Notes: a model not told the origin generated them from the sequence alone. A stretch of DNA of 64,000 nt from Stutzerimonas stutzeri (GCF_024451105.1 NZ_JANGEY010000006.1:124001-188000), one strand, 5' to 3'; shown: positions 8,769 through 22,200, counted from the first letter of the stretch. Translations and numbers: made by a program.

Positions 8769-10163
8769 TCAAAAAAGCCGGTTGAGGCCGTCGAACGCCG
8801 CCACCCGATAGGCCTCGGCCATGGTCGGGTAGTTGAAGGTGGTATTGATGAAGTACTTGATGGTGTTGGCCTCGCCCTTCTGGTTCATGATCGCCTGGCC
8901 GATGTGGACGATCTCCGAGGCCTGGTAGCCGAAGCAGTGCACGCCGAGGATCTGCAGGGTCTCGCGGTGGAAGAGGATCTTCAGCATGCCGACCCGCTCG
9001 TTGGAGATCTGCGCGCGCGCCATCGACTTGAAGAACGCCTTGCCGACCTCGTAGGGGATCTTCTCCTTGGTCAGCTGCTGCTCGTTCTTGCCGATCGAGC
9101 TGATCTCCGGAATGGTGTAGATGCCGGTCGGCACGTCGTCGACGAAATGCCAGTTGTCGTCGTCGACCATGTTGCCGGCCGCCGAGCGGCCCTGGTCGTA
9201 GGCGGCGCTGGCCAGGCTCGGCCAGCCGATCACGTCGCCGGCGGCGTAGATGTGCGGCACCGCGGTGCGGTAGTACTGGTCGACGGCGATCTGCCCGCGG
9301 CTGTTGGCCTCGAGACCGATGTTCTCCAGCGCCAGCCGGTCGGTGTTGCCGGTACGGCCGTTGCACCACAGCAGGGCGTCGGCCTTGATCTTCTTGCCGG
9401 ACTTGAGATGCAGCACCACGCCGTGGTCGAGGCCCTCGATGCGCTCGTACTCCTCGTTGTGGCGGATCAGCACGTTGTTGTTGCGCAGGTGGTAGCTCAG
9501 CGCGTCGGAGATCTCGTCGTCGAGGAAGCTGAGCAGTTGGTCGCGATTGTCGATCAGGTCGATCAGCACGCCCAGGCCGCTGAAGATGGAGGCGTACTCG
9601 CAGCCGATCACCCCGGCTCCGTAGATGATCATCCGCCGCGGGGTGTGGCTGAGGGTCAGGATGGTGTCGCTGTCGTAGATGCGCGGGTGGCTGAAGTCGA
9701 CGTCGGCCGGACGGTAGGGGCGCGAGCCGGTGGCGATCACCACCTGCTTGGTGACCAGCTTCTCGACCACGCCGTTGGGCGCCACCACGTCGATGGTGTG
9801 CTCGTCGGCGAAGCTCGCGGTGCCGGTGAACACGTCGACGCGGTTGCGCGCGTAGTAGCCGGTGCGCGAGGCGACCTGCTTGTCGATCACCACCTCGGCG
9901 CTCTTCAGCACGTCCGGGAAGGAGAACCAGCGCGGCTCGCCGATCTGGCGGAACATCGGGTTGGTGTTGAACTGCAGGATCTGGCGGACCGAGTGACGCA
10001 GCGCCTTGGACGGGATGGTGCCGAGGTGGGTGCAGTTGCCACCGACCAGCTTGCGGCTATCCACCACCGCCACCTTGCGCCCGCTCTTGGCGGCGCTCAT
10101 CGCCGCGCCTTCGCCAGCCGGGCCCGACCCCAGCACCACCACGTCATAGTTGTAGACAGCCAT
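8769..10163 (-). CDS. sthA: soluble pyridine nucleotide transhydrogenase
   Basis: SthA is a soluble FAD enzyme that exchanges hydride between NADPH and NAD+, balancing redox pools. The 464-residue protein has the FAD-binding LGSGPAGEG at 11-19. The position of the redox disulfide reads [13 protein letters not shown], so the second cysteine of the CxxxxC pair is replaced by Thr49, as expected for SthA rather than lipoamide dehydrogenase. A second Rossmann motif ([15 protein letters not shown]) and a dimerisation domain follow. A good AAGGAG ribosome site precedes the ATG. It sits directly downstream of the nqr operon but is separated from it by a hairpin terminator. Confidence 0.96.
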   Translation of the reverse strand: MAVYNYDVVVLGSGPAGEGAAMSAAKSGRKVAVVDSRKLVGGNCTHLGTIPSKALRHSVRQILQFNTNPMFRQIGEPRWFSFPDVLKSAEVVIDKQVASRTGYYARNRVDVFTGTASFADEHTIDVVAPNGVVEKLVTKQVVIATGSRPYRPADVDFSHPRIYDSDTILTLSHTPRRMIIYGAGVIGCEYASIFSGLGVLIDLIDNRDQLLSFLDDEISDALSYHLRNNNVLIRHNEEYERIEGLDHGVVLHLKSGKKIKADALLWCNGRTGNTDRLALENIGLEANSRGQIAVDQYYRTAVPHIYAAGDVIGWPSLASAAYDQGRSAAGNMVDDDNWHFVDDVPTGIYTIPEISSIGKNEQQLTKEKIPYEVGKAFFKSMARAQISNERVGMLKILFHRETLQILGVHCFGYQASEIVHIGQAIMNQKGEANTIKYFINTTFNYPTMAEAYRVAAFDGLNRLF

Positions 10164-10245
10164 CGACTACTCCTTAGGGACAAACTGCGACCCGCCTCTC
10201 GCGGGCCTCTCGACCGCCGCGGACGCACCGGGAGCGTCCGTGCGG

Positions 10246-10279
10246 AAAACGAAAACGGGGCAGTGAAGTCACTGCCCCG
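10246..10279 (-). terminator. intrinsic terminator of the nqr operon
   Basis: A 9-10 bp perfect stem (GGGGCAGTG / CACTGCCCC) lies seven bases past the nqrM stop. Read on the minus strand it is followed by GTTTTCGTTTTCC, a T-rich tail. It closes the nqrA-to-nqrM transcript and insulates sthA. Confidence 0.8.
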
Positions 10280-10285
10280 CCTGGA

Positions 10286-10522
10286 TCACTTGCTGCGGGT
10301 GGCGTCGTAGGCCTGGACGGCGCCGGGCTTGCCGCCGCCCTCGCTGTTGGCTTCCTCGCATTTCTGAGTGTTGCCGCCGCAGATCGGGCACTCGTCCTTC
10401 TCGATCCCGAGGTTGGCGATGCCGCCGCAGGAGCCGGCGATCGGCTTGCGGCCCATGATCACGCCGACGGCCATGGCCAGCACCACCAGCAGCATGAACA
10501 CGAAAACCAGTAACCAGGTCAT
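10286..10522 (-). CDS. nqrM: Na+-NQR maturation factor NqrM (DUF539)
   Basis: NqrM is required for assembly of the Na+-translocating NADH:quinone oxidoreductase, probably by delivering iron for the Cys4 centre between NqrD and NqrE. The 78-residue product has an N-terminal helix (about 3-24) then the cysteine-rich part SCGGIANLGIEKDECPICGG, matching the family pattern. A further cysteine follows in the QKCEE segment. Its ATG overlaps the apbE stop by four bases, so it is the last gene of the operon. The C-terminus is short, glycine-rich and variable. Confidence 0.93.
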   Translation of the reverse strand: MTWLLVFVFMLLVVLAMAVGVIMGRKPIAGSCGGIANLGIEKDECPICGGNTQKCEEANSEGGGKPGAVQAYDATRSK

Positions 10523-11550
10523 GGTCGCTCCCCTTGCGCTGCCGTCAGCGCTTCAAAAGCCTTGGTTGCATGGGTCACATAGCCCTCGCCCTCGCGGGTG
10601 ACGAAGAAGGCCGCGATGCCCTGTCGCTCCGCCCAGCGTACTCCCTCCTCCGGACCCAGCACCATCAGCAGGGTGGACAGGCCGTCGGCCAGCAGGGCCT
10701 TGGGATGCAACACGGTCACCGCGGCCAGCCGGTGGGCGATGGGCGCGCCGCTGCGCGGGTCGAGGGTATGCGAGTAGCGCCGGCCATTTTCCTCGAAGTA
10801 GTTGCGATAGTCACCCGAGGTGGAGACGCCCAGGCCGTCGAGCTCGAGGATCTTCTGCGCCACCCGCTGGTCGTCGCGCGGCGCCTCGATGGCAATCCGC
10901 CAGGCCGAACCGTCCGGCTTGCGCCCACGCGCCTTGAGCTCGCCGGTGGCCTCGACCAGATAGCTGGCGACCCCCTGCTGCTCGAGCCAGGCGGCGATGC
11001 GGTCCACCGCATGGCCGGCGGCGATGCTGTTGAAGTCGACCTGCAGCTTGACGTCCTTGCACAGTCGCTCGCCGTCGATGCGCAGATGCTGGTGGCCGGT
11101 GCGCTGGCGCGCCTCGGCGATCGCCTCGGCGCTGGGCACCTGCTCGCCACGCGACCTGGGACCGAAGCCCCACAGGTTGAGCAGCGGCTCGAGGGTCAGG
11201 TCGAAGGCCCCGTCGCTCTGCAGCGACAAGCCCTCGCCGACCCGAACCATCTCCAGCACCTCCTCCGGCATGGCCATGCAGGTACCGGCCGGGGCGCGGT
11301 TGAAGCGCTCGATCAGCGAGTCGTCGCGATAGGTGGAAACCTGCCGATCGACCTCGGCGAGGATCGCCTCGACGCCGCCCTGCAGGGTCCTGCCGTCGGC
11401 GACCCCGGCGGAGCGTACGTACTTGACCGAATAGGTGCTGCCCATGGTCGGCCCGCCGAAAGACTCCAGCGGATCGGAAAACTGGCAGCCCGCCAGCGCT
11501 GCCGCACAGGCGACAGCGATGACGGGCTGCAGGATGCGCGCAAGCGACAT
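10519..11550 (-). CDS. apbE: FAD:protein FMN transferase (lipoprotein)
   Basis: ApbE attaches FMN covalently to threonines of NqrB and NqrC, using FAD as donor, on the periplasmic side. The 343-residue protein has a signal peptide ending in a lipobox LAGC (Cys21), so it is a lipoprotein. It has GGPTMGSTYSVKY early and the DFNSIAAGHAVDRI region typical of ApbE. The ATG at 11550 gives this signal sequence; the frame continues upstream only as overlap with nqrF. It is five bases after nqrF and overlaps nqrM, consistent with cotranscription with its substrates. Confidence 0.95.
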   Translation of the reverse strand: MSLARILQPVIAVACAAALAGCQFSDPLESFGGPTMGSTYSVKYVRSAGVADGRTLQGGVEAILAEVDRQVSTYRDDSLIERFNRAPAGTCMAMPEEVLEMVRVGEGLSLQSDGAFDLTLEPLLNLWGFGPRSRGEQVPSAEAIAEARQRTGHQHLRIDGERLCKDVKLQVDFNSIAAGHAVDRIAAWLEQQGVASYLVEATGELKARGRKPDGSAWRIAIEAPRDDQRVAQKILELDGLGVSTSGDYRNYFEENGRRYSHTLDPRSGAPIAHRLAAVTVLHPKALLADGLSTLLMVLGPEEGVRWAERQGIAAFFVTREGEGYVTHATKAFEALTAAQGERP

Positions 11551-11555
11551 CGACA

Positions 11556-12779
11556 CTAGCCGCCGAAGTCGTCGAGCAGGATGTTCTCCCGCTCCACGCC
11601 CAGGTCGAGCAGCATCTTGATCACCGCGGCGTTCATCATCGGCGGGCCGCACATGTAGAACTCGCAGTCTTCCGGAGCCGGGTGGTCCTTCAGGTAGTTC
11701 TCGTAGAGCACGTTGTGGATGAAGCCGGTGTAGCCGCTCCAGTTGTCCTCGGGCAGCGGATCGGACAGCGCCAGATGCCACTTGAAGTTGTCGTTCTCGG
11801 CCTGCAGCTGGTCGAACTCCTCGACGTAGAACGCCTCGCGCATCGAGCGCGCGCCGTACCAGAAGCTGATCTTGCGCTTGGACTTCAGGCGCTTGAGCTG
11901 GTCGAAGATGTGCGAGCGCATCGGCGCCATGCCGGCACCGCCGCCGACGAACACCATCTCGTTGTCGGTATCGCGGGCGAAGAACTCGCCGAACGGTCCG
12001 TACACGGTGATCTTGTCGCCCGGCTTGAGGCTGAACACGAACGAGGACATCTTGCCCGGCGGGATGTCGTCCTTGCCCGGCGGCGGCGAGGCGATGCGGA
12101 TGTTGAACTTCACCACGCCCTTCTCTTCCGGGTAGTTCGCCATGGAGTAGGCGCGGATCACGGTCTCGTCGACCTTGGACACGTAGCGCCACATGTTGAA
12201 CTTGTCCCAGTCGCCGCGGTACTCGGGCTGGATGTCGAAGTCCTTGTAGTTGACCACGTGCGGCGGGCACTCCAGCTGCACGTAGCCGCCGGCGCGGAAG
12301 TCGACGCTCTCGCCCTCGGGCAGGCGCAGGGTCAGCTCCTTGATGAAGGTAGCCACGTTGGGGTTGGACTCCACCGTGCATTCCCACTTCTTCACGCCGA
12401 AGACTTCTTCCGGCACTTCGATCTTCATGTCCTGCTTGACCGGGGTCTGGCAGGACAGGCGCCAGCCGGCCTTGGCCTCGCGCTTGGTGAAGTGCGACTC
12501 CTCGGTCGGCAGCATCTCGCCGCCGCCGGACTCGACGACACACTTGCACTGCGCGCAGGTGCCGCCGCCGCCGCAGGCGGAGGACAGGAAGATGTTGTTG
12601 TCGGCCAGGGTCTGCAGCAGCTTGCCGCCGGCCGGTACGGTGATGGTGCGCTCGCCGTTGATCTCGATGGACACGTCGCCGCTGGAAACCAGCTTGGCGC
12701 GGGCCATCAGGATGATGACCACCAGCACCAGAACGATGGCGGTGAACATGCCGATGGCGAGGAAGATTTCGTAATTCAT
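11556..12779 (-). CDS. nqrF: Na+-NQR subunit F (NADH dehydrogenase module)
   Basis: NqrF is the electron entry subunit: it oxidises NADH via FAD and a [2Fe-2S] cluster. The 407-residue protein has one N-terminal membrane helix (about 3-25). A plant-type ferredoxin domain follows with [13 protein letters not shown] (about 69-81) and a fourth cysteine in LSCQTPVKQ. The ferredoxin-reductase domain has [11 protein letters not shown] for FAD and [15 protein letters not shown] for NADH. It is the sixth gene of the nqrABCDEF operon and is followed by the maturation genes apbE and nqrM. Confidence 0.97.
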   Translation of the reverse strand: MNYEIFLAIGMFTAIVLVLVVIILMARAKLVSSGDVSIEINGERTITVPAGGKLLQTLADNNIFLSSACGGGGTCAQCKCVVESGGGEMLPTEESHFTKREAKAGWRLSCQTPVKQDMKIEVPEEVFGVKKWECTVESNPNVATFIKELTLRLPEGESVDFRAGGYVQLECPPHVVNYKDFDIQPEYRGDWDKFNMWRYVSKVDETVIRAYSMANYPEEKGVVKFNIRIASPPPGKDDIPPGKMSSFVFSLKPGDKITVYGPFGEFFARDTDNEMVFVGGGAGMAPMRSHIFDQLKRLKSKRKISFWYGARSMREAFYVEEFDQLQAENDNFKWHLALSDPLPEDNWSGYTGFIHNVLYENYLKDHPAPEDCEFYMCGPPMMNAAVIKMLLDLGVERENILLDDFGG

Positions 12780-12794
12780 CTGTTCATCCCTTCC

Positions 12795-13402
<608 letters not shown>

Positions 13403-13403
<1 letters not shown>

Positions 13404-14068
13404 CAGAAAGCCTCCTTGGAGACGTGCGGAGCCATCTTGAAGCTGGGCGCCTCGACCTGGGCGGTCTTCCAGGTGCGGATGCCCCAGATGAACAGGCCGA
13501 TCAGGAAGAACGCCGACGGCGGCAGCAGCAACAGGCCGTTGGGCAGGTACCAGCCGCCGTCGTTGATCACCGGGATGACCTCGTAGCCCATCAGCTTGCC
13601 AGCGCCGAACAGCTCACGGACGATGCCCAGCGCGATCAGCATGGCGCTGTAGCCCAGGCCGTTGCCGATGCCGTCGAAGAACGACAGGACCGGCGGGTTC
13701 TGCATGGCGAAGGCCTCGGCGCGACCCATCACGATGCAGTTGGTGATGATCAGGCCGACGAATACCGACAGCTGTTTGGACAGCTCATAGGCGAACGCCT
13801 TGAGCACCTGGTCGACCACGATCACCAGCGAGGCGATGATCACCATCTGCACGATCATGCGGATCGAGCCCGGAATCTGGCTGCGGATCAGCGAGATGAA
13901 CAGGTTGGAGAAGCCGGTCACCAGCGTCAGGGCGGCCGACATCACCAGCGCGGTCTTCAGGTTGGAGGTCACCGCCAGCGCCGAGCAGATGCCGAGGATC
14001 TGCAGGCCGATGGGGTTGTTGTTGAAGATCGGGTTGAGCAGGACTTCCTTGATGGTGGGCTGCGACAT
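13403..14068 (-). CDS. nqrD: Na+-NQR subunit D
   Basis: NqrD pairs with NqrE in the membrane core of the sodium pump. The 221-residue protein has about six membrane segments and a conserved [18 protein letters not shown] segment carrying the iron-binding cysteine equivalent. It begins [19 protein letters not shown] as in other Pseudomonas NqrD. It starts two bases after the nqrC stop and overlaps nqrE by one base. Confidence 0.97.
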
Positions 14069-14070
14069 GA

Positions 14071-14859
14071 TCAGGCCTCCCCAGCGCGCAGGTTAGCAAT
14101 GAAGGAGCCGAAGCCACGCTGGCCCAGCCAGAACTTCAGCAGGTTGTCGACGCCGTTGCTGGTCAGGGTCGCACCGGCCAGGCCGTCGACCTGATGGATC
14201 GCCTGCGGACTCTGCGGATCGACGCCGCCCTTGACGATCTGCACGGCGAGCTTGCCGTCGGCATCGAACAGGGTCTTGCCCGGCCACTGGCCCTTCCACT
14301 TCGGATTGTCCACCTCGCCGCCGAGACCGGGAGTCTCGCCGTGCTGGTAGAAGCCCATGCCGACCACGGTGTTCAGGTCGCCCTTGAGCGCCATGAAGCC
14401 ATACAGGGTCGACCACAGGCCGTAGCCGCGTACCGGCAGGATCAGGGTTTCCAGCTCGCCGTCCTTCTCCACCATGTACACGGTGGTGTAACGCTCCTGG
14501 CGCTTGATGCCGGCGAGATCCTCGCTGCCCGGCAGGACCTTGGACAACTTGGGATCCTTGGCCGCCTTGAGCGGATCGTAGGTCTTCGGATCCTGGGCAT
14601 CGGTGAACTTGCCGGTTTCCAGATCGACCACCCGGGCGACGATGCGCTCGTTGAACAGCTTCTTGATCTGGCCGGCCGACATGCCCGGCTGGCTCAGCCC
14701 GGCGATCGCCAGGATGCTGCGCTGCTTGTCGAGCACACGGTTTTCCACCTGGGTCGGCTTCAGCGCGATGGCCGCGCCGGCGACGAACACCGAGCACACC
14801 AGGCAGACCAGCAGGGCCACCGTCAGGGTGCGGACGGTGGATTCTTTTTGACTAGACAT
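14071..14859 (-). CDS. nqrC: Na+-NQR subunit C (covalent FMN)
   Basis: NqrC passes electrons through a covalently bound FMN in the periplasm. The 262-residue product has one N-terminal helix (about 11-33) then a periplasmic FMN-binding domain. The flavinylation motif [10 protein letters not shown] places the modified threonine at residue 231, the substrate site for the ApbE encoded downstream. The start overlaps the nqrB stop by eight bases. Confidence 0.97.
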   Translation of the reverse strand: MSSQKESTVRTLTVALLVCLVCSVFVAGAAIALKPTQVENRVLDKQRSILAIAGLSQPGMSAGQIKKLFNERIVARVVDLETGKFTDAQDPKTYDPLKAAKDPKLSKVLPGSEDLAGIKRQERYTTVYMVEKDGELETLILPVRGYGLWSTLYGFMALKGDLNTVVGMGFYQHGETPGLGGEVDNPKWKGQWPGKTLFDADGKLAVQIVKGGVDPQSPQAIHQVDGLAGATLTSNGVDNLLKFWLGQRGFGSFIANLRAGEA

Positions 14860-16063
14860 TGCGTGCCAGCCTCCGCTTGATGTTGGCCTGAACGACGAAG
14901 TGGTCGATCAGCGGTGCAAACAGGTTGGCGAACAGGATCGCCAGCATCATGCCTTCCGGGAACGCCGGGTTGACCACGCGGATCAGCACCACCATCAGGC
15001 CGATCAGCGCGCCGAACACCCACTTGCCGGTATTGGTCATCGACGCGGAAACCGGGTCGGTGGCCATGAACAGCATGGCGAAGGCGAAGCCGCCGACCAC
15101 CAGGTGCCAGTACCAGGGCATGGCGAACATCGGGTTGGTGTCGGAGCCGATGACGTTGAACAGGGTGCTGGTGGCGATCATGCCGATCATCACGCCGGCG
15201 ACGATGCGCCAGGCGGCGATCTTGGTCAGCAGCAGCACGCCGCCGCCGATCAGGATGGCCAGGGTGCTGGTCTCGCCGATCGAGCCGTGCATGGTGCCGA
15301 GGAAGGCGTCCATCCAGGTGATGCCGTTGCTGACCACGTTGTCGATGCCGCCGGCAGCCGCCAGACTCAGGCTGGTGGCACCAGAGAAGCCGTCCACCGC
15401 GGTCCACACGCCGTCGCCGGACATCTGCGCCGGATAGGCGAAGAACAGGAAGGCGCGGCCGGCCAGGGCCGGGTTGAGGAAGTTCTTGCCGGTACCGCCG
15501 AACACTTCCTTGGCGATCACCACGCCGAAGCTGATGCCCAGCGCCACCTGCCACAGCGGAATGGTCGGCGGCAGGATCAGGGCGAACAGCACGGAGGTGA
15601 CGAAGAAGCCTTCGTTGACCTCGTGGCGACGGATGGAGGCGAACAGTACCTCCCAGAAGCCGCCGACGATGAAGGTCACCAGGTAGATCGGCAGGAAGTA
15701 GGCCGCCCCCTGGACGAAGCAGTCCCACAGGCTGTTCGGATCGAAGCCGGCCAGCGCGCCGATCAGGCCGAAGCGCCAGCCGTCTTGCGCGGCGAGCAGA
15801 TCAGGGCTCTGCGCGTAGATCAGGTTGGCCTGGTAGCCGACGTTCCACATGCCGAAGAACATCGCCGGGAAAGTACACAGCCAGACGGTGATCATCATGC
15901 GCTTGAGGTCGATGCCGTCGCGCACGTGGGAAGTGGTGCGGGTCACGCTGCCGGGACGATAGAAGAAGGTGTCCACGGCCTCGTAGAGGGCGTACCACTT
16001 CTCGTACTTGCCGCCTTTTTCGAAGTTGTGCTCGATCTTGTCGAGATATTCGCGCACGCCCAT
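14852..16063 (-). CDS. nqrB: Na+-NQR subunit B (covalent FMN, quinone site)
   Basis: NqrB is the large membrane subunit carrying a covalent FMN and riboflavin and contributing to quinone reduction. About ten membrane segments are evident. The flavinylation motif [10 protein letters not shown] places the modified threonine near residue 230. The ATG at 16063 has a GGAGG ribosome site seven bases upstream and is preferred over the in-frame TTG at 16069. From it the product is 403 residues. The ribosome site lies in the last codons of nqrA, so the two are coupled. Confidence 0.96.
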   Translation of the reverse strand: MGVREYLDKIEHNFEKGGKYEKWYALYEAVDTFFYRPGSVTRTTSHVRDGIDLKRMMITVWLCTFPAMFFGMWNVGYQANLIYAQSPDLLAAQDGWRFGLIGALAGFDPNSLWDCFVQGAAYFLPIYLVTFIVGGFWEVLFASIRRHEVNEGFFVTSVLFALILPPTIPLWQVALGISFGVVIAKEVFGGTGKNFLNPALAGRAFLFFAYPAQMSGDGVWTAVDGFSGATSLSLAAAGGIDNVVSNGITWMDAFLGTMHGSIGETSTLAILIGGGVLLLTKIAAWRIVAGVMIGMIATSTLFNVIGSDTNPMFAMPWYWHLVVGGFAFAMLFMATDPVSASMTNTGKWVFGALIGLMVVLIRVVNPAFPEGMMLAILFANLFAPLIDHFVVQANIKRRLARNV

Positions 16064-16065
16064 GA

Positions 16066-17412
<1,347 letters not shown>

Positions 17413-17528
17413 CTAATCACTGTTTGAAATGTCTCGGATCCGCGTCCCCGTGCTCCGCCTGACGCGCGACAACGTGTCACAGCTCCAAACAGCGCAAACG
17501 AGAGCGAACCCATGAAAAAATCCGGACG

Positions 17529-17557
17529 ATTATAAGGATCGCCTCTGCGACTGGCCA
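17529..17557 (-). promoter_or_regulatory. putative sigma-70 promoter of nqrABCDEF-apbE-nqrM
   Basis: On the minus strand a perfect -10 TATAAT (17534-17529) lies 17 bases after TGGCCA (17557-17552), a weak -35. Transcription would start near 17522, leaving a leader of about 120 bases before nqrA. The rest of the 17404-17675 gap holds a small GC hairpin and the GAPDH terminator; I see no gene in it. Confidence 0.55.
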
Positions 17558-17631
17558 CCCGGACGGCCGATTAATTCGGGCCGGGCGCAACAACCGGATA
17601 CAAGTCGCCCCGTTTCGGCGGGGCGGAAACG

Positions 17632-17660
17632 AAAAACGGGAGCCGAAGCTCCCGTTTTTT
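17632..17660 (-). terminator. intrinsic terminator downstream of GAPDH gene
   Basis: An 8-bp stem ACGGGAGC / GCTCCCGT with a CGAA loop is flanked by an A-run on one side and TTTTTT on the other, so it works in both directions. It lies 15 bases past the GAPDH stop on the minus strand. Confidence 0.85.
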
Positions 17661-17675
17661 GTCATGCCCTGCGGA

Positions 17676-19118
17676 TCAGCGCGGGAAGGACGGCGGATTG
17701 ACCCCGGCCATGTCTTCCAGCACGCGCACCACCTGGCAGCTGTAGCCGAACTCGTTGTCGTACCACACGTACAGGACGACACGGTTGTCGTTGCAGATGG
17801 TCGCCTCGGCATCGACGATGCCGGCATGACGGGAGCCGACGAAGTCGGTGGACACCACCTCCGGCGAGTTGGTGAAGTCGATCTGCTTGTGCAGCTCCGA
17901 GTGCAGCGCCATGTTGCGCAGGTACTCGTTGATCTCCTCGCGGCTGGTGGCCTTCTCCAGGGTCAGGTTGAGGATGGCCATGGAGACGTTCGGCGTCGGC
18001 ACGCGGATGGCGTTGCCGGTCAGCTTGCCCTTCAGCACCGGCAGAGCCTTGGCGGCGGCGGTGGCGGCGCCGGTCTCGGTGATCACCATGTTCAACGGTG
18101 CGCTGCGGCCACGGCGATCGCCCTTGTGGAAGTTGTCGATCAGGTTCTGGTCGTTGGTGTAGGAGTGCACGGTCTCTACGTGGCCATGAGCGATGCCGAA
18201 CTTGTCGTAGACCGCCTTGAGCACCGGCACGATGGCGTTGGTGGTGCAGGAGGCGGCGGAGAGGATCTTGTCCTCGTCGCTGATCAGACCGTGGTTGATG
18301 CCGTGAACGATGTTCTTGATCTCGCCCTTGCCCGGCGCGGTGAGGATCACGCGGGCGGCGCCCGGGCACTTCAGGTGCTGACCCAGACCTTCGGCGTCGC
18401 GCCACTTGCCGGTGTTGTCGACGACGATGGCGTTGTCGATGCCGTAGGCGGTGTAGTCGACGGTGGTCGGATCGTTGGAATAGATCACCTGGATCAGGTT
18501 GCCATTGGCGAGGATGGTGTTGTTCTCCTCGTCGATGGTGATGGTGCCGTTGAACGGACCGTGGACCGAGTCGCGGCGCAGCAGGCTGGCGCGCTTGACC
18601 AGGTCGTTGGCGGCGCCCTTGCGCACGACGATGGCGCGCAGGCGCAGACCGTCGCCACCGCCGGTCTTCTCGATCAGGATGCGCGCCAGCAGGCGGCCGA
18701 TGCGACCGAAGCCGTAGAGCACCACGTCAGTGCCTTCGCGCTGCTCGCTGCCCTGCTTGCCGACCACTTCGGCCAGCTCCTCGCGCACGAACTGCTCGGC
18801 GCTGCGGCCGCTGCCCTCGTGCTTGTACTTGACCGCCAGACGACCGAGGTCGACGGAAGCGGCGCCCAGCTCCAGCTGAGCCATGGCCTGCAGCAGCGGG
18901 AAGGTATCGTGGACCGACAGCTCGGCGTCGTCGATCTGGCGGGCGAAGCGATGCGCCTTGAGGATGCCGATCACCGAACGGTTGATCAGGCCGCGGCCGT
19001 AGATCGAGGTCACCACATTGTTGTTGCGGTAGAGCTGGCCGATCAGCGGAATCATGGCCTCGGCGAGGGCCTCGCGGTCAATCCACTCACCAAGGCACTG
19101 GTCGGTCTTCTGGGTCAC
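17676..19118 (-). CDS. long-form glyceraldehyde-3-phosphate dehydrogenase
   Basis: An NAD(P)-dependent GAPDH of the roughly 480-residue type found in Pseudomonas, distinct from the 330-residue glycolytic enzyme. Residues 1-130 form an extra N-terminal region, largely helical and without a recognised motif. The catalytic core starts around YGFGRIGR (135-142), and the catalytic cysteine is Cys291 in SAASCTTN. The GTG at 19118 is chosen because GGAAGG lies eight bases before it; an ATG at 19136 lacks a ribosome site, and starts further up extend to 19199. It is monocistronic and divergent from mfd. Whether it serves gluconeogenesis or another role cannot be read from the sequence. Confidence 0.88.
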   Translation of the reverse strand: MTQKTDQCLGEWIDREALAEAMIPLIGQLYRNNNVVTSIYGRGLINRSVIGILKAHRFARQIDDAELSVHDTFPLLQAMAQLELGAASVDLGRLAVKYKHEGSGRSAEQFVREELAEVVGKQGSEQREGTDVVLYGFGRIGRLLARILIEKTGGGDGLRLRAIVVRKGAANDLVKRASLLRRDSVHGPFNGTITIDEENNTILANGNLIQVIYSNDPTTVDYTAYGIDNAIVVDNTGKWRDAEGLGQHLKCPGAARVILTAPGKGEIKNIVHGINHGLISDEDKILSAASCTTNAIVPVLKAVYDKFGIAHGHVETVHSYTNDQNLIDNFHKGDRRGRSAPLNMVITETGAATAAAKALPVLKGKLTGNAIRVPTPNVSMAILNLTLEKATSREEINEYLRNMALHSELHKQIDFTNSPEVVSTDFVGSRHAGIVDAEATICNDNRVVLYVWYDNEFGYSCQVVRVLEDMAGVNPPSFPR

Positions 19119-19264
19119 GGGCGATACCTTCCACATGTAGGAGATGACAAAAAGGGCTACATTATGACCACGGCGAGGCATTCGGGCAACGTGCCGCATG
19201 CGGCACTGACAGCCGGCGCACCGCCCCGCTACAATCCGGGCTTTGTCGCCACCCCGAGCCGCCC

Positions 19265-22200
19265 GTGACCGTACTGCGTCTTCCGAGCCTGCCGACCGCT
19301 GCCGGCAAACAACACTGGGGCAACCTGCCCGGCGCCGCCCAGAGCCTGGCCATCGCCGAGGCCGCCACCGCTGCCCGCCGCTTCACCCTGCTGCTCACCG
19401 ACGGCAGCCAGAACGCCGAGCGTCTGCAGGAGGAGCTGCGCTTTTTCGCCCCGGACCTGCCGGTGCTGCACTTTCCCGACTGGGAAACCCTGGCCTACGA
19501 CGTCTTCTCGCCGCACCAGGACATCATCTCGCAGCGCATCGCCACCCTCTACCGCCTGCCGGAACTGAGGCACGGCGTGCTGGTGGTACCGATCGCCACC
19601 GCCCTGCACCGCCTGGCGCCGCCGCGTTTCCTGCTCGGCTCCAGCCTGGTGCTCGACGTCGGCCAGCGCCTCGACGTCGACGACATGCGCGCACGCCTGG
19701 AGGCCGCCGGCTACCGCTGCGTGGATACCGTCTACGAGCACGGCGAGTTCGCCGTGCGCGGCGCGCTGATCGACCTCTACCCGATGGGCAGCGAGCTGCC
19801 CTACCGCATCGACCTGTTCGACGACGAGATCGAGACCTTGCGCACCTTCGATCCCGAGACCCAGCGCTCGGTGGACAAGGTCGAGTCGATCCGCCTGCTG
19901 CCGGCGCGCGAGTTCCCGCTGGAAAAGAAGGCGGTGGCCGACTTCCGCGCGCGCTTCCGCGAGCGCTTCGACGTCGACTACCGGCGCTGCCCGCTGTACC
20001 AGGACCTGTCCAGCGGCCTGGTGCCGGCCGGCATCGAGTACTACCTGCCGCTGTTCTTCGAGGACACCGCCACCCTGTTCGACTACCTGCCGGGCGACAC
20101 CCAGGTGTTTTCGCTGCCCGGCATCGAGCAGGCCGCCGAGCAGTTCTGGAGCGAGGTGCGCAGCCGCTTCGAGGACCGTCGCGTCGACCCGGAGCGCCCG
20201 CTGCTGCCGCCGGCCGAGCTGTTCCTGCCGGTGGAGGACTGCTTCGCCCGCCTCAAGGACTGGCCGCGCATCGTCGCCGACCAGCGCGACCTCGAGCCCG
20301 GCGTCGGCCGCGAGCGTTTCAATGCCCGCGCCCTGCCCGAGCTGGCGATCCAGGCCAAGGCCGGCGAGCCGCTGGCGGCGCTGCGCCGTTTCCTCGAGGA
20401 GTACCCGGGACGGGTGCTGTTCTGCGCCGAATCGGCGGGCAGGCGCGAAGCGCTGCTCGAACTGCTCGCCCGCCTCAAGCTCAAGCCCAGGGAGGTCGAC
20501 GGCTGGGCCGCCTTCGCCGCCGACGGCGAGCGCCTGGCGATCACCATCGCCCCGCTCGACGAGGGCCTGCTGCTCGACGAGCTGGCGCTGATCCCGGAAA
20601 GCCCGCTGTTCGGTCACCGGGTCATGCAGCGCCGCCGCCGCGACCGGGGCCAGGGCGGCGGCGACAACGTGATCAAGCACCTCACCGAGCTGCGCGAGGG
20701 CGCGCCGGTGGTGCACATCGACCACGGCGTCGGCCGCTACCGCGGCCTGGTCACCCTTGAGGTCGAGGGCCAGCCGGCCGAGTTCCTCATGCTCGAGTAC
20801 GCCGAGGAAGCCAAGCTCTACGTGCCGGTGGCCAGCCTCGACCTGATCGCCCGCTACACCGGCAGCGACGACGCCCTGGCGCCGCTGCACCGCCTCGGCT
20901 CGGAAACCTGGCAGAAGGCCAAGCGCAAGGCCGCCGAGCAGGTGCGCGACGTCGCCGCCGAGCTGCTCGACGTCTACGCCCGCCGTGCCGCCCGCCAGGG
21001 CTTCGCCTTCGGCGATCCCCGCGCCGACTACGAGACCTTCGCCGCCGGCTTCCCGTTCGAGGAGACCCCCGACCAGCAGGTCGCCATCGAGGCGGTGCGC
21101 GCCGACATGCTCAGCGCCAGGCCGATGGACCGCCTGGTGTGCGGCGACGTCGGCTTCGGCAAGACCGAGGTGGCGATGCGCGCCGCCTTCATCGCCGTGC
21201 ACAGCGGCAAGCAGGTGGCGGTACTGGTGCCCACCACCCTGCTCGCCCAGCAGCACTACAACAGCTTCCGCGACCGCTTCGCCGACTGGCCGGTGAAGGT
21301 CGAGGTGATGAGCCGCTTCAAGTCGGCCAGGGAAGTGCGCGAGGCCGAGCAGCTGCTCGCCGAGGGCAAGGTCGACATCGTCATCGGTACCCACAAGCTG
21401 CTGCAGGACGACGTCAGGTTCCAGGATCTCGGCCTGGTGATCATCGACGAGGAACACCGCTTCGGGGTGCGCCAGAAGGAGCAGCTCAAGGCGCTGCGCA
21501 GCGAGGTGGACATCCTCACCCTGACCGCCACGCCGATTCCGCGCACCCTGAACATGGCCGTCTCCGGCATGCGCGACCTGTCGATCATCGCCACCCCGCC
21601 GGCGCGCCGGCTGTCGGTACGAACCTTCGTCATGGAGGCCAACAAGCCGACCGTCAAGGAGGCGCTGCTGCGCGAACTGCTGCGCGGCGGCCAGGTCTAC
21701 TACCTGCACAACGAGGTCTCGAGCATCGACAAGTGCGCCGCCGAACTGGCCGAGCTGGTGCCCGAGGCGCGCATCGGCGTCGGTCACGGGCAGATGCGCG
21801 AGCGCGAGCTCGAGCAGGTGATGAGCGACTTCTACCACAAGCGCTTCAACGTGCTGGTGGCCTCGACCATCATCGAGACCGGCATCGACGTGCCGAGCGC
21901 CAACACCATCATCATCGAGCGCGCCGACAAGTTCGGCCTGGCCCAGCTGCACCAGCTGCGCGGCCGGGTCGGGCGCAGCCACCACCAGGCCTACGCCTAC
22001 CTGCTCACCCCGCCGCGCAAGCAGATGACCGAGGACGCGCAGAAGCGTCTGGAGGCCATCGCCAACGCCCAGGACCTCGGCGCCGGCTTCGTGCTGGCCA
22101 CCCACGACCTGGAGATCCGCGGCGCCGGCGAACTGCTCGGCGAGGGCCAGAGCGGACAGATCCAGGCGGTCGGCTTCACCCTCTACATGGAAATGCTCGA

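Noticed and set aside
10519-12549. 676-residue fusion reading through apbE and the nqrF region
   Set aside because: The upstream part is an out-of-frame shadow of nqrF; ApbE begins at the lipoprotein signal at 11550.
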